Shown one piece after another: positions 25,193-36,090 of a stretch of DNA of 64,000 bases. Below the pieces are notes generated by a model that worked only from the letters and a program-made list of their open reading frames with translations, was not told the DNA's origin and searched no databases. Every line of letters starts with the position of its first letter. The first letter of the stretch is position 1. The stretch is from Mucor racemosus (lineage: Eukaryota > Mucoromycota > Mucoromycetes > Mucorales > Mucoraceae). The translations under genes were made by a program, and so were the position numbers. Location: positions 1,612,001-1,676,000 of the forward strand of contig JAPEHQ010000012.1 in the NCBI GenBank assembly GCA_027405735.1. Direction: 5' to 3'.

Positions 25193-25465
25193 GTCGAGCT
25201 GGCTCGATAAAATTTGATCGAGTTTTACTCGAGTCGAGTCGAGTCGAGTCGAGTTTTTCAGTCTCCTGAAACTCGAGAGCTCGAGGAAGGCTCGAACAAA
25301 ACTCGGCAACTCGAGAAAAACTCGACAACTCGAGAAAAACTCGACAACTCGAGAAAGACTCGACAACTCGCATAAAGCTCGACAACTCGAGCAAAACTCG
25401 ACAACTCGAGTTAAACTCGACAACTCGAGAATAACTCGACAACTCGCATAAAGCTCGATTAAACT
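25193..25465. repeat. Left subterminal TCGAG/CTCGA array of the hAT element
   Basis: Tandem TCGAG pentamers (about 25228-25253) are followed by many variants of an ACTCGACAACTCGAGAAAA unit of roughly 18-20 bp. Arrays of short motifs next to hAT termini are known transposase-binding sites in Ac/Ds-type elements. Function here is inferred. Confidence 0.85.
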
Positions 25466-25671
25466 CGCATGAAATGCTCAATAAAACCCCCTTGAGATCA
25501 AAAACTAGTAAACGAATTATGCTTCATAAAATGTACCTTCAAATTGTTTTTTGTTGTATTATATATTTTTTATTAGTCAAAATATTTGTGTTTAAAAAAG
25601 AAGAACACCATCAATCAATTATTATTTATATAAAAAGAAAAAAAAAACTATGAATCAATTATAAAATAAAA

Positions 25672-28522
25672 TCAGTTAGGCAGTAGCTCTCTTTCCCATT
25701 TTTTCAAAAGGACAAGCTTTTCCCCCAATTCTGGGTCTAATCTTGGTCTTTGATTATTTATACTTCTTTTTGCAACTGAAAACAGTCTTTCGGAGGCAAC
25801 GCTGGTTGATGGAATGGCTAAGTAAATGCTGGCGTATTCAGACAAATAGGGGAATGCATTTTTGTTTCTTTGCCAATACGTTAAAGGTCTAGATGTATAA
25901 TGATACCCGTCAATAATATTTTTAGATGTAAAGTTATTATTTTCAAATCTTTGGTCATAACCAAACTCTTGCAAATTGTCTACATCTTGAAATTCTGTAT
26001 TGGGGTCATAACGGAATGTCAAGGTTTCTGCTGGAAAATCTTCCTTCTCATCCAGGTTAATATACGCCTTTAACTCGTCGTAATGCCTATTCACAAATTC
26101 ATCCTCCTGTTCACAGATAGCACCAGTATTTCTTTTTTTTGGATAAATTGTAGCATTTGCAATTCTTCTTTTCTTTGTGAACATTACAATTGTGTCATCC
26201 TCTTCATTGCTGTCATTGTCGTCTTGGATGGAGAAACTGGATTCTACTACCTCTGTTGTTGCCGATGATGATGATGCTGCTGCTAATGTTGTTGTTGATG
26301 TTGATGCTCTTGTTACTGATGCTCTTGTAGTTGTTTCTGTTTCTGCTGGAGATGACGCTAATTGATTATATTTCATACGTAGAAAATCCTTGAATCCTTT
26401 CTTACAAATATTTCTTTGTTCTTCAGCAATATCATGCTCCCAATCTTCATCAGTCCAATAATGGAATTTAAGCATTGGATCGAGCATTGTTGCAATACTA
26501 TATACGGGACTTTCATCTGTTTTACGATAGTATTTTGACAATTTTTCTACTGCTTCATCAACGGCGTTTGTTAATTCAGCATCATACTCATGCTCTTCTC
26601 TGAACTCCAATAGCAAGTCAAACAAATTGTTGAATAAAGGTATTGTCCTATTCATTGTGGTATGACTATGGATGTACAGTATCGTTAATTTTTACTATAT
26701 TATTACATACGATTATATGTATTAATTTTTGATATTTACCTCTGAGTGCTCAGCCAATTTGTTGCAACATAAAATCTCAACAACAATTTTTCGACACTGG
26801 CCAGGAACTTGATTTCTTCAGGATTCAAGTAGTAATTTTCTCTAGCATATTCATCTAAATTGATAGCATAATTGTATGCGTTTTTAACTTTAAGAAATCG
26901 CTTAATCATAGCATGGCTTGAGTTCCACCTGGTAGGACAATCGATGATGGGGGCTAATTTAGGCATATTGTACCTCTGACAATATTCTTCAAATGCGACT
27001 TTTAAATTACTGTGATGCTTTATTCTTTTTAATCCGTCGCGAAGCTTGTTGATTATCGAAGTGTCATTACTAGAATTGGAGTTCTCAGTTGGTGCTGATT
27101 TTAAGCATTTAAGAAAGTTGTGAGAAACAAGATTGATTATATGGTTGAAACAAGGCAATTGTCCTTCATCGGCACGAAACTTGGTGCATTCCTCATTTCT
27201 TTGTTTAACCAGCTCGTCTATCTTCTTGCACATTGACTTGTTATTAGATGCATTATCACATGTAATGGTGAATACTGAATTTAGCACTTTACTGCCATAA
27301 GAATTTAGTATTTGTACAATTTTTTCAGCCAGAACATCTCCTGTTGCCATACAACAATAAAGATTAGAATTGAAGCAATTACAATATACTATATTTCTAA
27401 TACCTGTATGCGACGAGTTGCCTAAATCTACCAATCCTAATGTTAATTGCACTGGTGCCCATGTTTTTTTATCAATATAATGTGCTGTAAGCGACAGAAA
27501 ACTACCACCTATGACAAACTTTAGTTTCAGGAACTTTTTGAAAGTAAGTTTAGTATATATTATTACCAGTAGGTGCTGTCCAAACATCTGTAGTTAATGA
27601 TATATATTGCTCTCCTTGAAGTAGTGTGGCAACCTTAAGCTTCATTTCAGTATAATAATCAATGACATTTGTTTTAACTGTGCCTTTTAATGGTAATTTA
27701 ATAGTCTTCAAAACGCTAAGGTCTCTACTTCGAGCACAGAAATCAAGAAGATCTTGCATAGTATTGCATTGGTCAAAAAAACTTAATGGAAGCTGTTTGT
27801 CAATGACAAATTTAAGCACCAGTTGGTTAAATATATCTTGTTTAAAAGGCAATTTGCATGCTGAACGAGAGCCGAGGTTTGAAATACAGGTGGCGTTAGG
27901 GCTATAATTTATTAGCTTTTCCATGATAAAATCATGTCTGTAATTTAGCTGATCGGAAATGTCGTCAAAATGTAAGTTTAATGTATCCAACTGAGTCTTC
28001 ACTTGAATTTGAAGGTCTTGATCTAAAATTGTAAAAAATTAGAAATTGAACATTACAACGTCAAGTATTTGGCAATTACATACTTATAATGTCAGTAACA
28101 TTATGTTTTTTTTCCAAATGCCTACGAAGCGCAGATGTGGAGCTAGTTTTTCCAGACTTATAAACCGCCATACAACCACCAGTCTCGCGTCTGTTAAAGG
28201 TACAATAGAGATTTTTATTTAAGGGTACACCGTAGCAGTAGAGAAACCACCAAGCACTATTGTCAGCCTCACTTTGTTGTTTCTTGTATTCCGTCTGGTA
28301 TAGTATGTGGCATCCGCTTATTGGTATGGTAAGTAATTTTGTATTGTCATTTTCACACATTAAAGATTCGTGGCTGACTTGGTTGTGAGAATATGCCAAG
28401 TTATTTAAGTCTTCAATATGCTCATCAAGCGACATATTTTGATTCATATAGTTTGTCATAGCTGTTGTTGAACCACGATCATCTTCGATACTCATTTGAC
28501 TTGAACTGTTGTACGAACTCAT
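25672..28522 (-). CDS. hAT-family transposase
   Basis: DDE/RNase-H-fold transposase. Four exons, 28522-28084, 28022-27567, 27508-26740 and 26665-25672, splice in frame to 885 residues without an internal stop. An N-terminal BED-type zinc finger is near residues 100-140 (CTFNRRETGGC, then HLEKKH). The first catalytic Asp lies in LTTDVWTAP, the second in TCDNASNN. The C..H insertion-domain motif is PCFNHIINLVSH, and CPTRWNSSHAMIKR is the conserved RW block. The hAT dimerisation domain is C-terminal: YLSEYASIYLAIPSTSVASE and ERLFSVAKRSINNQR. Acidic and Ser/Thr-rich linkers precede it. No ends are missing, so the element could be autonomous. The substrate is presumably the TCGAG arrays at both ends (inference). 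Confidence 0.93.
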
Positions 28523-31250
28523 TTTTAAATTTGTTCAAGCGAATTAATTTAAGATATGCTTGATTAAAGTAATGTAAAGTGATTTATTAGCTTCTATGTC
28601 GAGTTCTAATGTTATGAACAGCACTCTTATTTATTGACTTACCAGAATATGTTTAGGTTAAATAAAAACTAGAAATTTAATCAAGTAAAGAGATATCGTT
28701 TATTGGAATGAAATTAATAGGGTTTATATACTATTTGATTTGGGGAATTAATGATGTGATAAGGTAGTTTAGATGTTATTTAATATTAGTGTGTTATGCT
28801 GATATATCATGTTGGAATATCGCACTGGCGTGTTATGCTTTTGTACCATGCCTCTATACCATGCCTCTATACCATGCTTCTATACCATGCTTCTATGCCA
28901 TACTTCTATACCATGCTTTTAGGAGCATGGTATAGTTAATATTCAATTAAGTAACTTCCGGTTCCGAATCTGTTACTGTTTACTTTTTTGGATTTGACAT
29001 GATCCGGTTTAAAGATGATACATCATTTACTGTATATTAAAAAAAATAATCAGCAGTAACTTAATTTGCATTTGATTTATTCATTTATGCATTATGCATA
29101 CTAAATAATAAGTATAATAATCTTAAATTTGAGCACCAATTGAAGTTTTAATTAAATGTCAAACAAAAAGAAATTAAGTTAACCATTTCCAACCATCAAT
29201 CATATGATAAGCCCATTCTCTTATTCTACTTATAAACAAGGTTTAGGAGCATAAGTAGGGTACACAGTACATACTGCAGTGAAATAATGATGTAAAAAAG
29301 CGATAAAGAATACTGTTAAAATCATTCTTTATTAAAGTATGGATAATGTGCAATAAAATGGTTATTCTACGTCTCTATTTATATTATTTGGTGTTTATTT
29401 ACTATCTGGCAATTGTATTGCAATTGCCAACAATTCCATTAATTTTGAGTATAAATGTTGGGTTGTTTGGTTGCTGATTTGGTGAATCAAGAACGGTGTT
29501 TTAAATATAGTTTGTCAATCATGCTTTCAGAACAGCTCTTACTTGTTCTACTCGATAAGCATGTACTTTTTGTATTCTTTATTTGGGATATCCTATATTA
29601 CTTTAGTATTTTAACATCTCTTATTCGAGTATTATACCCTTGCTATCTTCATGTAATTGTCTATTTATTATACAGTCTTATCTTTGATAGCATGGTTTCA
29701 ATGAGATGACATTTAATTTAGGTATTTTATGATGGGAATCTAGCTTAGTTCACTTCACATACGTACCGCATATGAAATTATTTTACCCAGTAACCTGTGC
29801 ATTAATAATTAATACCGCGAAAATGTAGAATAGAGACCAATTAGTAGGATGCATCTAACATGCTCTTCATTTTCGACATGAAATAAGCATAATTTACAGT
29901 TACCTTGACTTTATTATTATGATACTTGGGTAAATTGAGTACTTTGAATGAACAGAAATTATATATTTGTTGATCGATATTGGTTATTGTTGGTAGCCAA
30001 TAGATTTGCCAGAAATGCCAAATGTAAAACTAAAATTATTGAGTGATTTACAGAATGACTAATAAAAAGGTTATTAAGTTGTTCGTAAACAAATCCATTT
30101 TTTATACAAATATCTTGAGGCTATACATAATCTCCATAAATTTAGTATGGAATTAACATTTGAACTGAAACAAATAATAAACTTCCATAGTAACAATTAT
30201 TCGATCGTCTGTTGTTGATTGTTGTTGCATTGATCGCATTAAAAAACTCTTTCATTATTTGTCGCGAATATACTATGAACTATCCTATTTGTGTATTTTT
30301 GACACCTGGCATGTGCCTCACGTTGCATGGAACAAATGCTTCTGGATCTATCAGAATTACAATATTCTAAATACAGACAAGTCTAGTAAATTCTATTGTT
30401 TAGTAACTGATTCCTGTAATCCAGGAACTAACAATGAAACATAACTTATAACAATACAGTATTACCATCGAAACAACATTTTATTTCCATAAGCATTCAT
30501 TATTATTGTCACATTTAATGGATCCCTTTCCATTAGATCTTATCACATAATTCCAATAGCTATGCGATAATTCACATTACATGCTGTTTCAGCAATGCAT
30601 GAATTAGTTTCAATTTCAATTGCACAGCTCATAGAAATATGCAAATGTCAAAACAGATATTGAACTTGATGAGTGAAGATATCTGCTCTCATTTTTTATC
30701 ACTTTATTATACTGTATCTCTTCAGTAAATCATACAGTAGGGCAACTTCCAATTATTATAAAATACATCTATTCCTATATTATCTACATTTAAAAATAGT
30801 AAGTGTTGGCCAAAAGATAATTGTGCTCATTACAAGCTATATCAATCTACATTCAATACATCTTAGTAAACAATACTTTTTACATTAATTTTAACTATAT
30901 AAAGTCTCAATAAATAACTTTTGTATAAAAGCTCCTTATGATGATTCAAACCAGCTTATCTGCATTATAATGAAGTGTGCTCTTGGTCAAATATTATGGT
31001 CAAAATAATGTGATTTTTAATATTAGAGATATTGATGAACATTGGTTGAAGGAAGGTTGGTGTTTTTATTTATAAATTAGATATTTATTAAGGATATAAA
31101 TAAGGATATAAAGGGGAAGAAAGACAGATAATTCTACAAGGAATAATGGAATGATTTCCTTGCAGTATTGATTATAGGAACATTTGGAATGAGGATTAGT
31201 GCTATGAATTATTATAGTGATAATTTGATTCATTATATGCGTGTAAATAA
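28523..31250. other. Non-coding right arm of the hAT element
   Basis: 2.7 kb without a gene. The part around 28675-28760 resembles repeat E (45893-45985), including a shared GGTTTATATACTA. The rest shows nothing specific apart from the 13-bp tandem repeat listed separately. Confidence 0.5.
28845..28922. repeat. 13-bp tandem repeat, 6 units
   Basis: Six consecutive units of ACCATGC(C/T)TCTAT with minor changes, followed by an inverted half unit (GGAGCATGGTATAG) that could pair with the last unit. Confidence 0.85.
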
Positions 31251-31253
31251 ATA

Positions 31254-31515
31254 AAAACTCGAAAGCTCGAAGAAAACTCGAGAACTCGAGAAAAACTCGA
31301 CAACTCGAAGGAAACTCGATGACTCGAAAAAACTCGACAGCTCGAGAAAACTCGACAACTCGAGAAAAACTCGACAGCTCGAGGAAAACTCGACAGCTCG
31401 AACAGCTCGATTAGTAGCTCGACTCGACTCGAGGCTCGCGAGCTTTGTTTATGCAATCTCGAGTTGGCTCGCAGGCTCGAGTAAAACTCGACTCGACTCG
31501 ACTCGAAAGGCTCGA
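31254..31515. repeat. Right subterminal TCGAG/CTCGA array of the hAT element
   Basis: CTCGACAACTCGAGAAAAA-type units and, at the outer end, CTCGACTCGACTCGA runs. It mirrors the left array; the outermost parts are in inverted orientation. Confidence 0.85.
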
Positions 31516-31526
31516 CTCCAATACTA

Positions 31527-31714
31527 ACGTTAAGTCTACTTACTTTACAGTTTATGAGCATTTAAACAATTTTGTTTTTTGAATCATTTTTGATCGTTTT
31601 TTTCGAATTGATTTTGGAGCCCCGTTACTATAGGGTTTAAGCTGTGATAAGAACTATTATTTTGATTATCTCGACGAAAAATCAATATTTTTTGCCGAAA
31701 CAAAAATTACAGAG
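31527..31714. repeat. Dispersed repeat R, copy 1, right part
   Basis: It resumes repeat R after the hAT insertion: 31535 onward matches 35448 onward (TCTACTTACTTTACAG versus TCTACCTACTTTGCAG) down to the ATCAATATTTTTTGCCGAAAC block. Homology beyond about 31714 is weak. Confidence 0.8.
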
Positions 31715-32955
31715 TAGCGTAGAGTTAGACCTACCTGTTAAATACAAAAAATTAAGCCTCAATATAGGTGCTCAATTTTTAATAATTGATTATAGGTCAT
31801 TTTTGGTCATTTTTGGTCATTTTTGGTCAATATCTGGTATTAATAGTTCTATTTTTCGACAGATATTAATGTATTATGGAGTAAATTTACATGTTCTTTA
31901 AAAATTTTACGCGATTCAATTTAATATTGGGCAAAAACATTCGAAACCATTTAAAAACAATCTGAAAACCTACTTTTTACATCTGTAAAAAATCTATAAC
32001 AAAAACCCTATCTCAGCGAATTTCGATTCTAATGACTTTCAACTTTACATGTGAGAGTAGGAGCATATCTTGGGCATGCTGATATCAAAGAGCAACATTC
32101 ACAACTTACTGTGTGTTGAGAAAACCATCGCCAAAATGCACCTATAGCTTACTGCGCAAATTTTTTGAAACAAAATTTTAATATGATGATCTCTATGAAT
32201 ACTGATCCAAATAACCTGCCGCTTTTTATGGATATATATATAAATAGATATTACGAGTATTTGGATACCAGCTTTCATGGGTCGTTGTGCATTATTTGGT
32301 AAGTTTGAGCAACAAGTTGGTTACCTGCTGTTTACGCCTACTAAAGTCAGTAAGCTCACCAGTTCTCAACGAATATGAATCCAAATAACCTCCCGTTGCA
32401 ATGGCAGGTACTTCTAATGTTGATCAAAGAATCGCAAAAGGTTTAGCCTCCTTGAGTTGCTGTAGAAATACATAAATGAAAATTTGTACGTGGTCAATCT
32501 ATTTTGTATCGATTGTTCCAGATATTCTTTGAAAAAAACTTATAAAATCAAATGGGCTGTAAGTTTCAACGTATATGCTACAGCTATAGCAGTATCCAGC
32601 GATATAATTTTAGCATCCCATTAATTTGCTGGTTAGATCATAGAAATCAAGCGCCCAGTTTGTTCTAGTAGGTTTTATGGTTCAGTAAACCATTTTAAAA
32701 TTAGAAATACTGCTAAATTAGCTAAAATCAGCATATATGACAATGATAACTACCAAAAGTAATAAGTAAACGTTCCGTTCATGCATAATTAAAGTTTTAG
32801 TGTAATATGTTTTACACTTATTTTCTTTTTAAAAAAAATGGGTTTTAAATATTTATTATATTATTCTGATTCAGTATTTTTTCGCAAGAAAAATAATAGG
32901 GTTGCGAAAGGTTCAGTAATAATCTTAAAGTTGAAAGTAACTTGGTAAAGAGTAA
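31715..32955. other. AT-rich stretch between repeat R and the rDNA fragment
   Basis: No gene seen. A three-fold direct repeat of TCATTTTTGG lies at about 31798-31829. A local duplication of GAAT(A/C)TGAATCCAAATAACCT-like text occurs at about 32198 and 32370. Confidence 0.4.
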
Positions 32956-32990
32956 AATAAAAACGAAACTGTTGTAGTTTCGTTTTTATT
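32956..32990. repeat. Perfect 15-bp hairpin
   Basis: AATAAAAACGAAACT and AGTTTCGTTTTTATT pair perfectly around a GTTGT loop. It lies about 100 bp before the 18S fragment. It could be a small foldback element or a termination structure; the role is unknown. Confidence 0.7.
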
Positions 32991-33093
32991 AATTGAATTC
33001 CATGTAACTTGAAACAAAAGGTAAGAGCAGCATTAACCTAGTTATTGCTCTTTCGTGGATATCTTTTTGATATAGTGTCTTTATTCCTTTAGT

Positions 33094-34125
33094 TACCTGG
33101 TTGATCCTACCAGTATTCATAATAATGCTTGCCTCAAAGATTAAGCCATGATGCATGTCTAAGTATAAATAAATTTATATTGTAAAACTGCCAATGGCTC
33201 GTTAAATCAGTTATGATCTCCATGACATATTCTTTACAACTACTTGTGCAGTAAATAACGGAGTTGTTTACTAAAATAAAAAAATAAAAGCAGTAGAAAT
33301 ACAATTATAATCAGCTTAATTTTTATTATAAAAGATTTCTGAAGATTTAAAACTACTGAAAAAGTATGAGGGTATTTATAGTAATTTGTAGAGCTTGGAT
33401 ACCATCAGACTTGAATGGATTTATATTTAGTAATCTTCTAGTTTTGAGTAGATTGTTATTGATTTAATATTTCAAGGGGTAAATCATGTAGAGCATTTAC
33501 CATAATAAGGGATTGATGTCAAGTGTGACAATATCGACCTTTTGGGAAATGATTGTTTTGTTTAATATTGTTATATATATTTTATCTAACCTTGAATTAA
33601 GGGATATTTTTTATATGCTTGAATCTTATTTATATTGATAATGCAACTTCAATATAGACGGGTAGTTGACTAAATTGATATCTTTGTTTATATTTATTAT
33701 TGATGTAGATAGAATCCTGTTTTGATATACAGTATATGTCATTTGTGTAATTGATTGCACCGTGATCAAGAATGTCATCATATACACGACATGCATGGTT
33801 CATAAAATTTATTTCATCTTTTTAGCATGCGTTTGTTATTGTGTTCAATTGAAGCGTTTGTTTATTATTGTTGTTCACATTTCAAGTGGCATCATATTTT
33901 ATGAGCGACACTTGGAACTTAGGTTATTTTATTATTATCAAGCGTTTTTAGTATGTAATTTCACTGCAACTTGGGTAACCGTGGTACGTCTGGACCTAAT
34001 ACACGCAAAAAAATTCTGACGTACGAAAGAGTGCACTTATTAGATCAAGGCAACGCTGGGTAAAACCATTTTCCCTTGGTGATGACTCATAATAATTTAG
34101 TGGATGGCATGGCCGCCTTGTGCCA
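33094..34125 (+). pseudogene. 18S rRNA 5' fragment, decayed and split by a solo LTR
   Basis: 33094-33246 begins TACCTGGTTGATCCT, the canonical 18S 5' end, and continues with AAGATTAAGCCATG and ATGTCTAAGTATAAATAAAT. 33969-34125 resumes with ACTTGGGTAACCGTGG, CACTTATTAGAT, GGTAAAACCA and TTTCCCTTGGTGAT. Scattered substitutions and small insertions (for example CATGATGCATG for CATGCATG) show decay. About 310 bp of the 18S 5' domain are present; the rest of 18S, the ITS and 28S are absent. It is therefore not a functional rRNA gene. The mucoralean-like wording (GACATATTCTTTAC) suits the host. Confidence 0.9.
33247..33968 (-). mobile_element. Solo LTR, family L1 (722 bp), inserted in 18S fragment
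   Basis: It starts TGCAGTAAAT and ends ATTTCACTGCA, giving the TG...CA ends and short inverted terminus of an LTR. It is flanked by a perfect 5-bp duplication ACTTG (33242-33246 and 33969-33973) exactly where 18S has a single ACTTG. An inverted second copy lies at 50637-51360. The orientation follows from the TATAAATA and AATAAA order in that copy. There is no retrotransposon interior, so it arose by LTR-LTR recombination. Confidence 0.92.
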
Positions 34126-34284
34126 TGCGTCTTAGTTAATTGGTGTAATGTCCTTAGATAGTAATTCTGTTGTGTAATAGCTATAATAAAAAGTATATAC
34201 ATACATCCTCGGATTTATTGTTAATAAAAAGTGTAATATTTTGACAAGATTATTTCTTAAGACCGTTTTGACAGTTCAGAAGAT
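34124..34284. repeat. 160-bp dispersed repeat S, copy 1
   Basis: It starts at ATGCGTC right where the 18S homology ends and shares with 35931-36090 the blocks ATGTCCTTAGATAG, AGTGTAATATTTTG and CAAGATTATTTCT, ending at CCGTTTTGACA. Unknown family. Confidence 0.75.
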
Positions 34285-34306
34285 ATACTCCAGTTTATAA
34301 AGAATT

Positions 34307-34519
34307 TGTTGTATGCCATTAAGTACCATCTTTTATTACTTTCTACAGTATCAATACATCTTACAATCCATTGACTACAACGTGCATTGAAGTGCAAAGT
34401 CTTGATAAAGCATATAATAAACTACTCCTAGTATACTAAGAAGTTTATCTAGCAAATTCATAAGAACGCTTGGACCTCAATTATAACACTGTATTATTTC
34501 ATCCCAGCGGTTAATCATA
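34307..34519 (+). mobile_element. Truncated LTR, family L2
   Basis: It begins TGTTGTATGCCAT and follows the first 210 bases of the 532-bp LTR family seen at 47793 and 52705 (CTACAGTATCAATACATC, GAACGCTTGGACCTCAATTA, TTTCATCCCAGCGGTTAA). It breaks off where repeat R copy 2 begins. Confidence 0.85.
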
Positions 34520-35650
34520 CAGACATAAATTGGTTGCATTATGCTACCTATTCGTAAGTTTATTTTGTATCTCACACAAGAGTCAAAGACGCGTAAAATT
34601 CACTGATTTTCCCTTGAAAACTGGGTCTCACTTTTCATCCCTGCTCTACTTTTTTTTTCACTAAATAACACCAAGAAAAAATTATATGCCAATGTACCTA
34701 AGATGTTCAGTTTTAATCCAAAAATAAGTATCTGGAAATATCCTACTTTTTGCAGTTGGTATTAATTTTTCAGTGCTAATGTTTCAGATTTTTTACGCGT
34801 ATTTCACTGCTAATGAATTGGAAACTTTGAGGCTTCATATCTCTAGAAAACATTAAGCTATACTACCACCTTCCAATAATAAAACTTACTTGTTTTGAAC
34901 TGCTCTATAACATATGTGAATATAAAAAAATTCTGAGCACTTTTATTTTTTTTTTCATTTTTTTGGGTATTTCTATAGTAGGTTTCAAAATATTGGTTAA
35001 ATTGAGCAACATTTTTTTTATATTCATGTCATCAAGCGTATTGAGCTCTCTCAGACCCAATTTAGATTTTTTTAAAATATCGATTTTTCGTGGAGATATC
35101 CTCAAAAATGTGTACAAAAAGGTACTTCCATTTCTGGCGTCCATTTTCCCCTTGCATACCCTCATCCCAAATTCTGAAACAGAAAAAAATTGGGACAAAA
35201 ATCTCATTTCCTCTACGAAAAATGTAGCTAAAAAGTTAAATAATAGCTCGATCGATAGATAATGTTTTTGCACATCATTGTCATTTATTGTATATTAAAC
35301 ATGCTTATAAAAAATGTTCTGTATCTTCAAAAAACCTCCAAAATTTCAATTGCATTTTGCGCAAAATTTAATATGTAATATTTGTCTATTTTTTGTATCA
35401 ATGGGTGCAGAATTTAAAACTGTACAAAAACTATTTAATACGCTAGGTCTACCTACTTTGCAGTTCATGAGCAATTAAATGATTTTGCTTTTTGCATCAT
35501 TTTTCGATCATTTTGTAATAAAATCAATTTTGGAACTCAGTCAGTATAGGCTGTATGCTGTAATATGAACTATTACTATTTTAATTTTTAATTATCACGA
35601 TGAAAAATCAATATTTCTTGCTGAAACAAATACGATAGAATAGCCTTCAA
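34520..35650. repeat. Dispersed repeat R, copy 2 (uninterrupted)
   Basis: It matches 24251-25177 and then 31527-31714 without a break, so it preserves the empty site of the hAT insertion (ACGCTAGG, 35440-35447). Non-coding as far as can be seen. Confidence 0.9.
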
Positions 35651-35930
35651 TTGAATAAATATTGTGAATGTGAAAAAAAAATATCTCAGTTCTGGATTTT
35701 AAGATTTACAACCGATTTTAGGGCAATGTTAGGTCAATGTTAGGCCAATGCACTCATATTTTGCATTAACAATCCTTTTATTTTAGGGTAGATATCAATA
35801 ACCATATAGAGTAGGTATATATTTTTGAAATTGACAAGGAAATCTATTCAATACCGGACGTGTTATGTCAATATTATATTTTAGATCGCACGTCCAAGGC
35901 CTCGGTCCATATTTGGTGGTATAGGAAATC

Positions 35931-36090
35931 AACATGCGTCCTCGTTAATTGACATCATGTCCTTAGATAGCAATTCTGTATAATAGTTATAATGGAAAGT
36001 ATATAAGCACACCCTCTGGATGTATTGTTAATAAAGAGTGTAATATTTTGGCAAGATTATTTCTATCAACCGTTTTGACATTTCAGGGCG
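35931..36090. repeat. 160-bp dispersed repeat S, copy 2
   Basis: Direct copy of 34124-34284, here preceded by unrelated sequence rather than 18S, which defines the junction at ATGCGTC. Confidence 0.75.

Larger units (their letters stand above)
25178..31526. mobile_element. hAT DNA transposon, apparently complete (6349 bp)
   Basis: The termini are TAGGATTGG on the left and CCAATACTA on the right (reverse complement TAGTATTGG), so 8 of 9 terminal bases match. They are flanked by a perfect 8-bp duplication ACGTTAAG (25170-25177 and 31527-31534), the length diagnostic of hAT. The second copy of the host repeat has one uninterrupted ACGCTAGG at 35440-35447, i.e. the empty site. Both subterminal regions hold dense TCGAG/CTCGA arrays. 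The minus-strand transposase at 25672-28522 reads through without a stop. The right 2.7 kb (28523-31250) is non-coding and holds a 13-bp tandem repeat and a stretch resembling repeat E, suggesting a nested insertion. Confidence 0.93.

Noticed and set aside
25193..25465. CRISPR-like array
   Set aside because: Units are adjacent and variable without spacers, the sequence is eukaryotic, and the array lies at a hAT terminus.
28609..29852. Possible LTR with TCTAA flanks (TGTTATGAAC...GGATGCA) inside the hAT element
   Set aside because: Terminal inverted match is poor, and a 5-bp coincidence over this distance is not improbable.
33094..34125. Functional 18S rRNA gene
   Set aside because: Only the first 310 bases are present, with substitutions and insertions and an inserted LTR.
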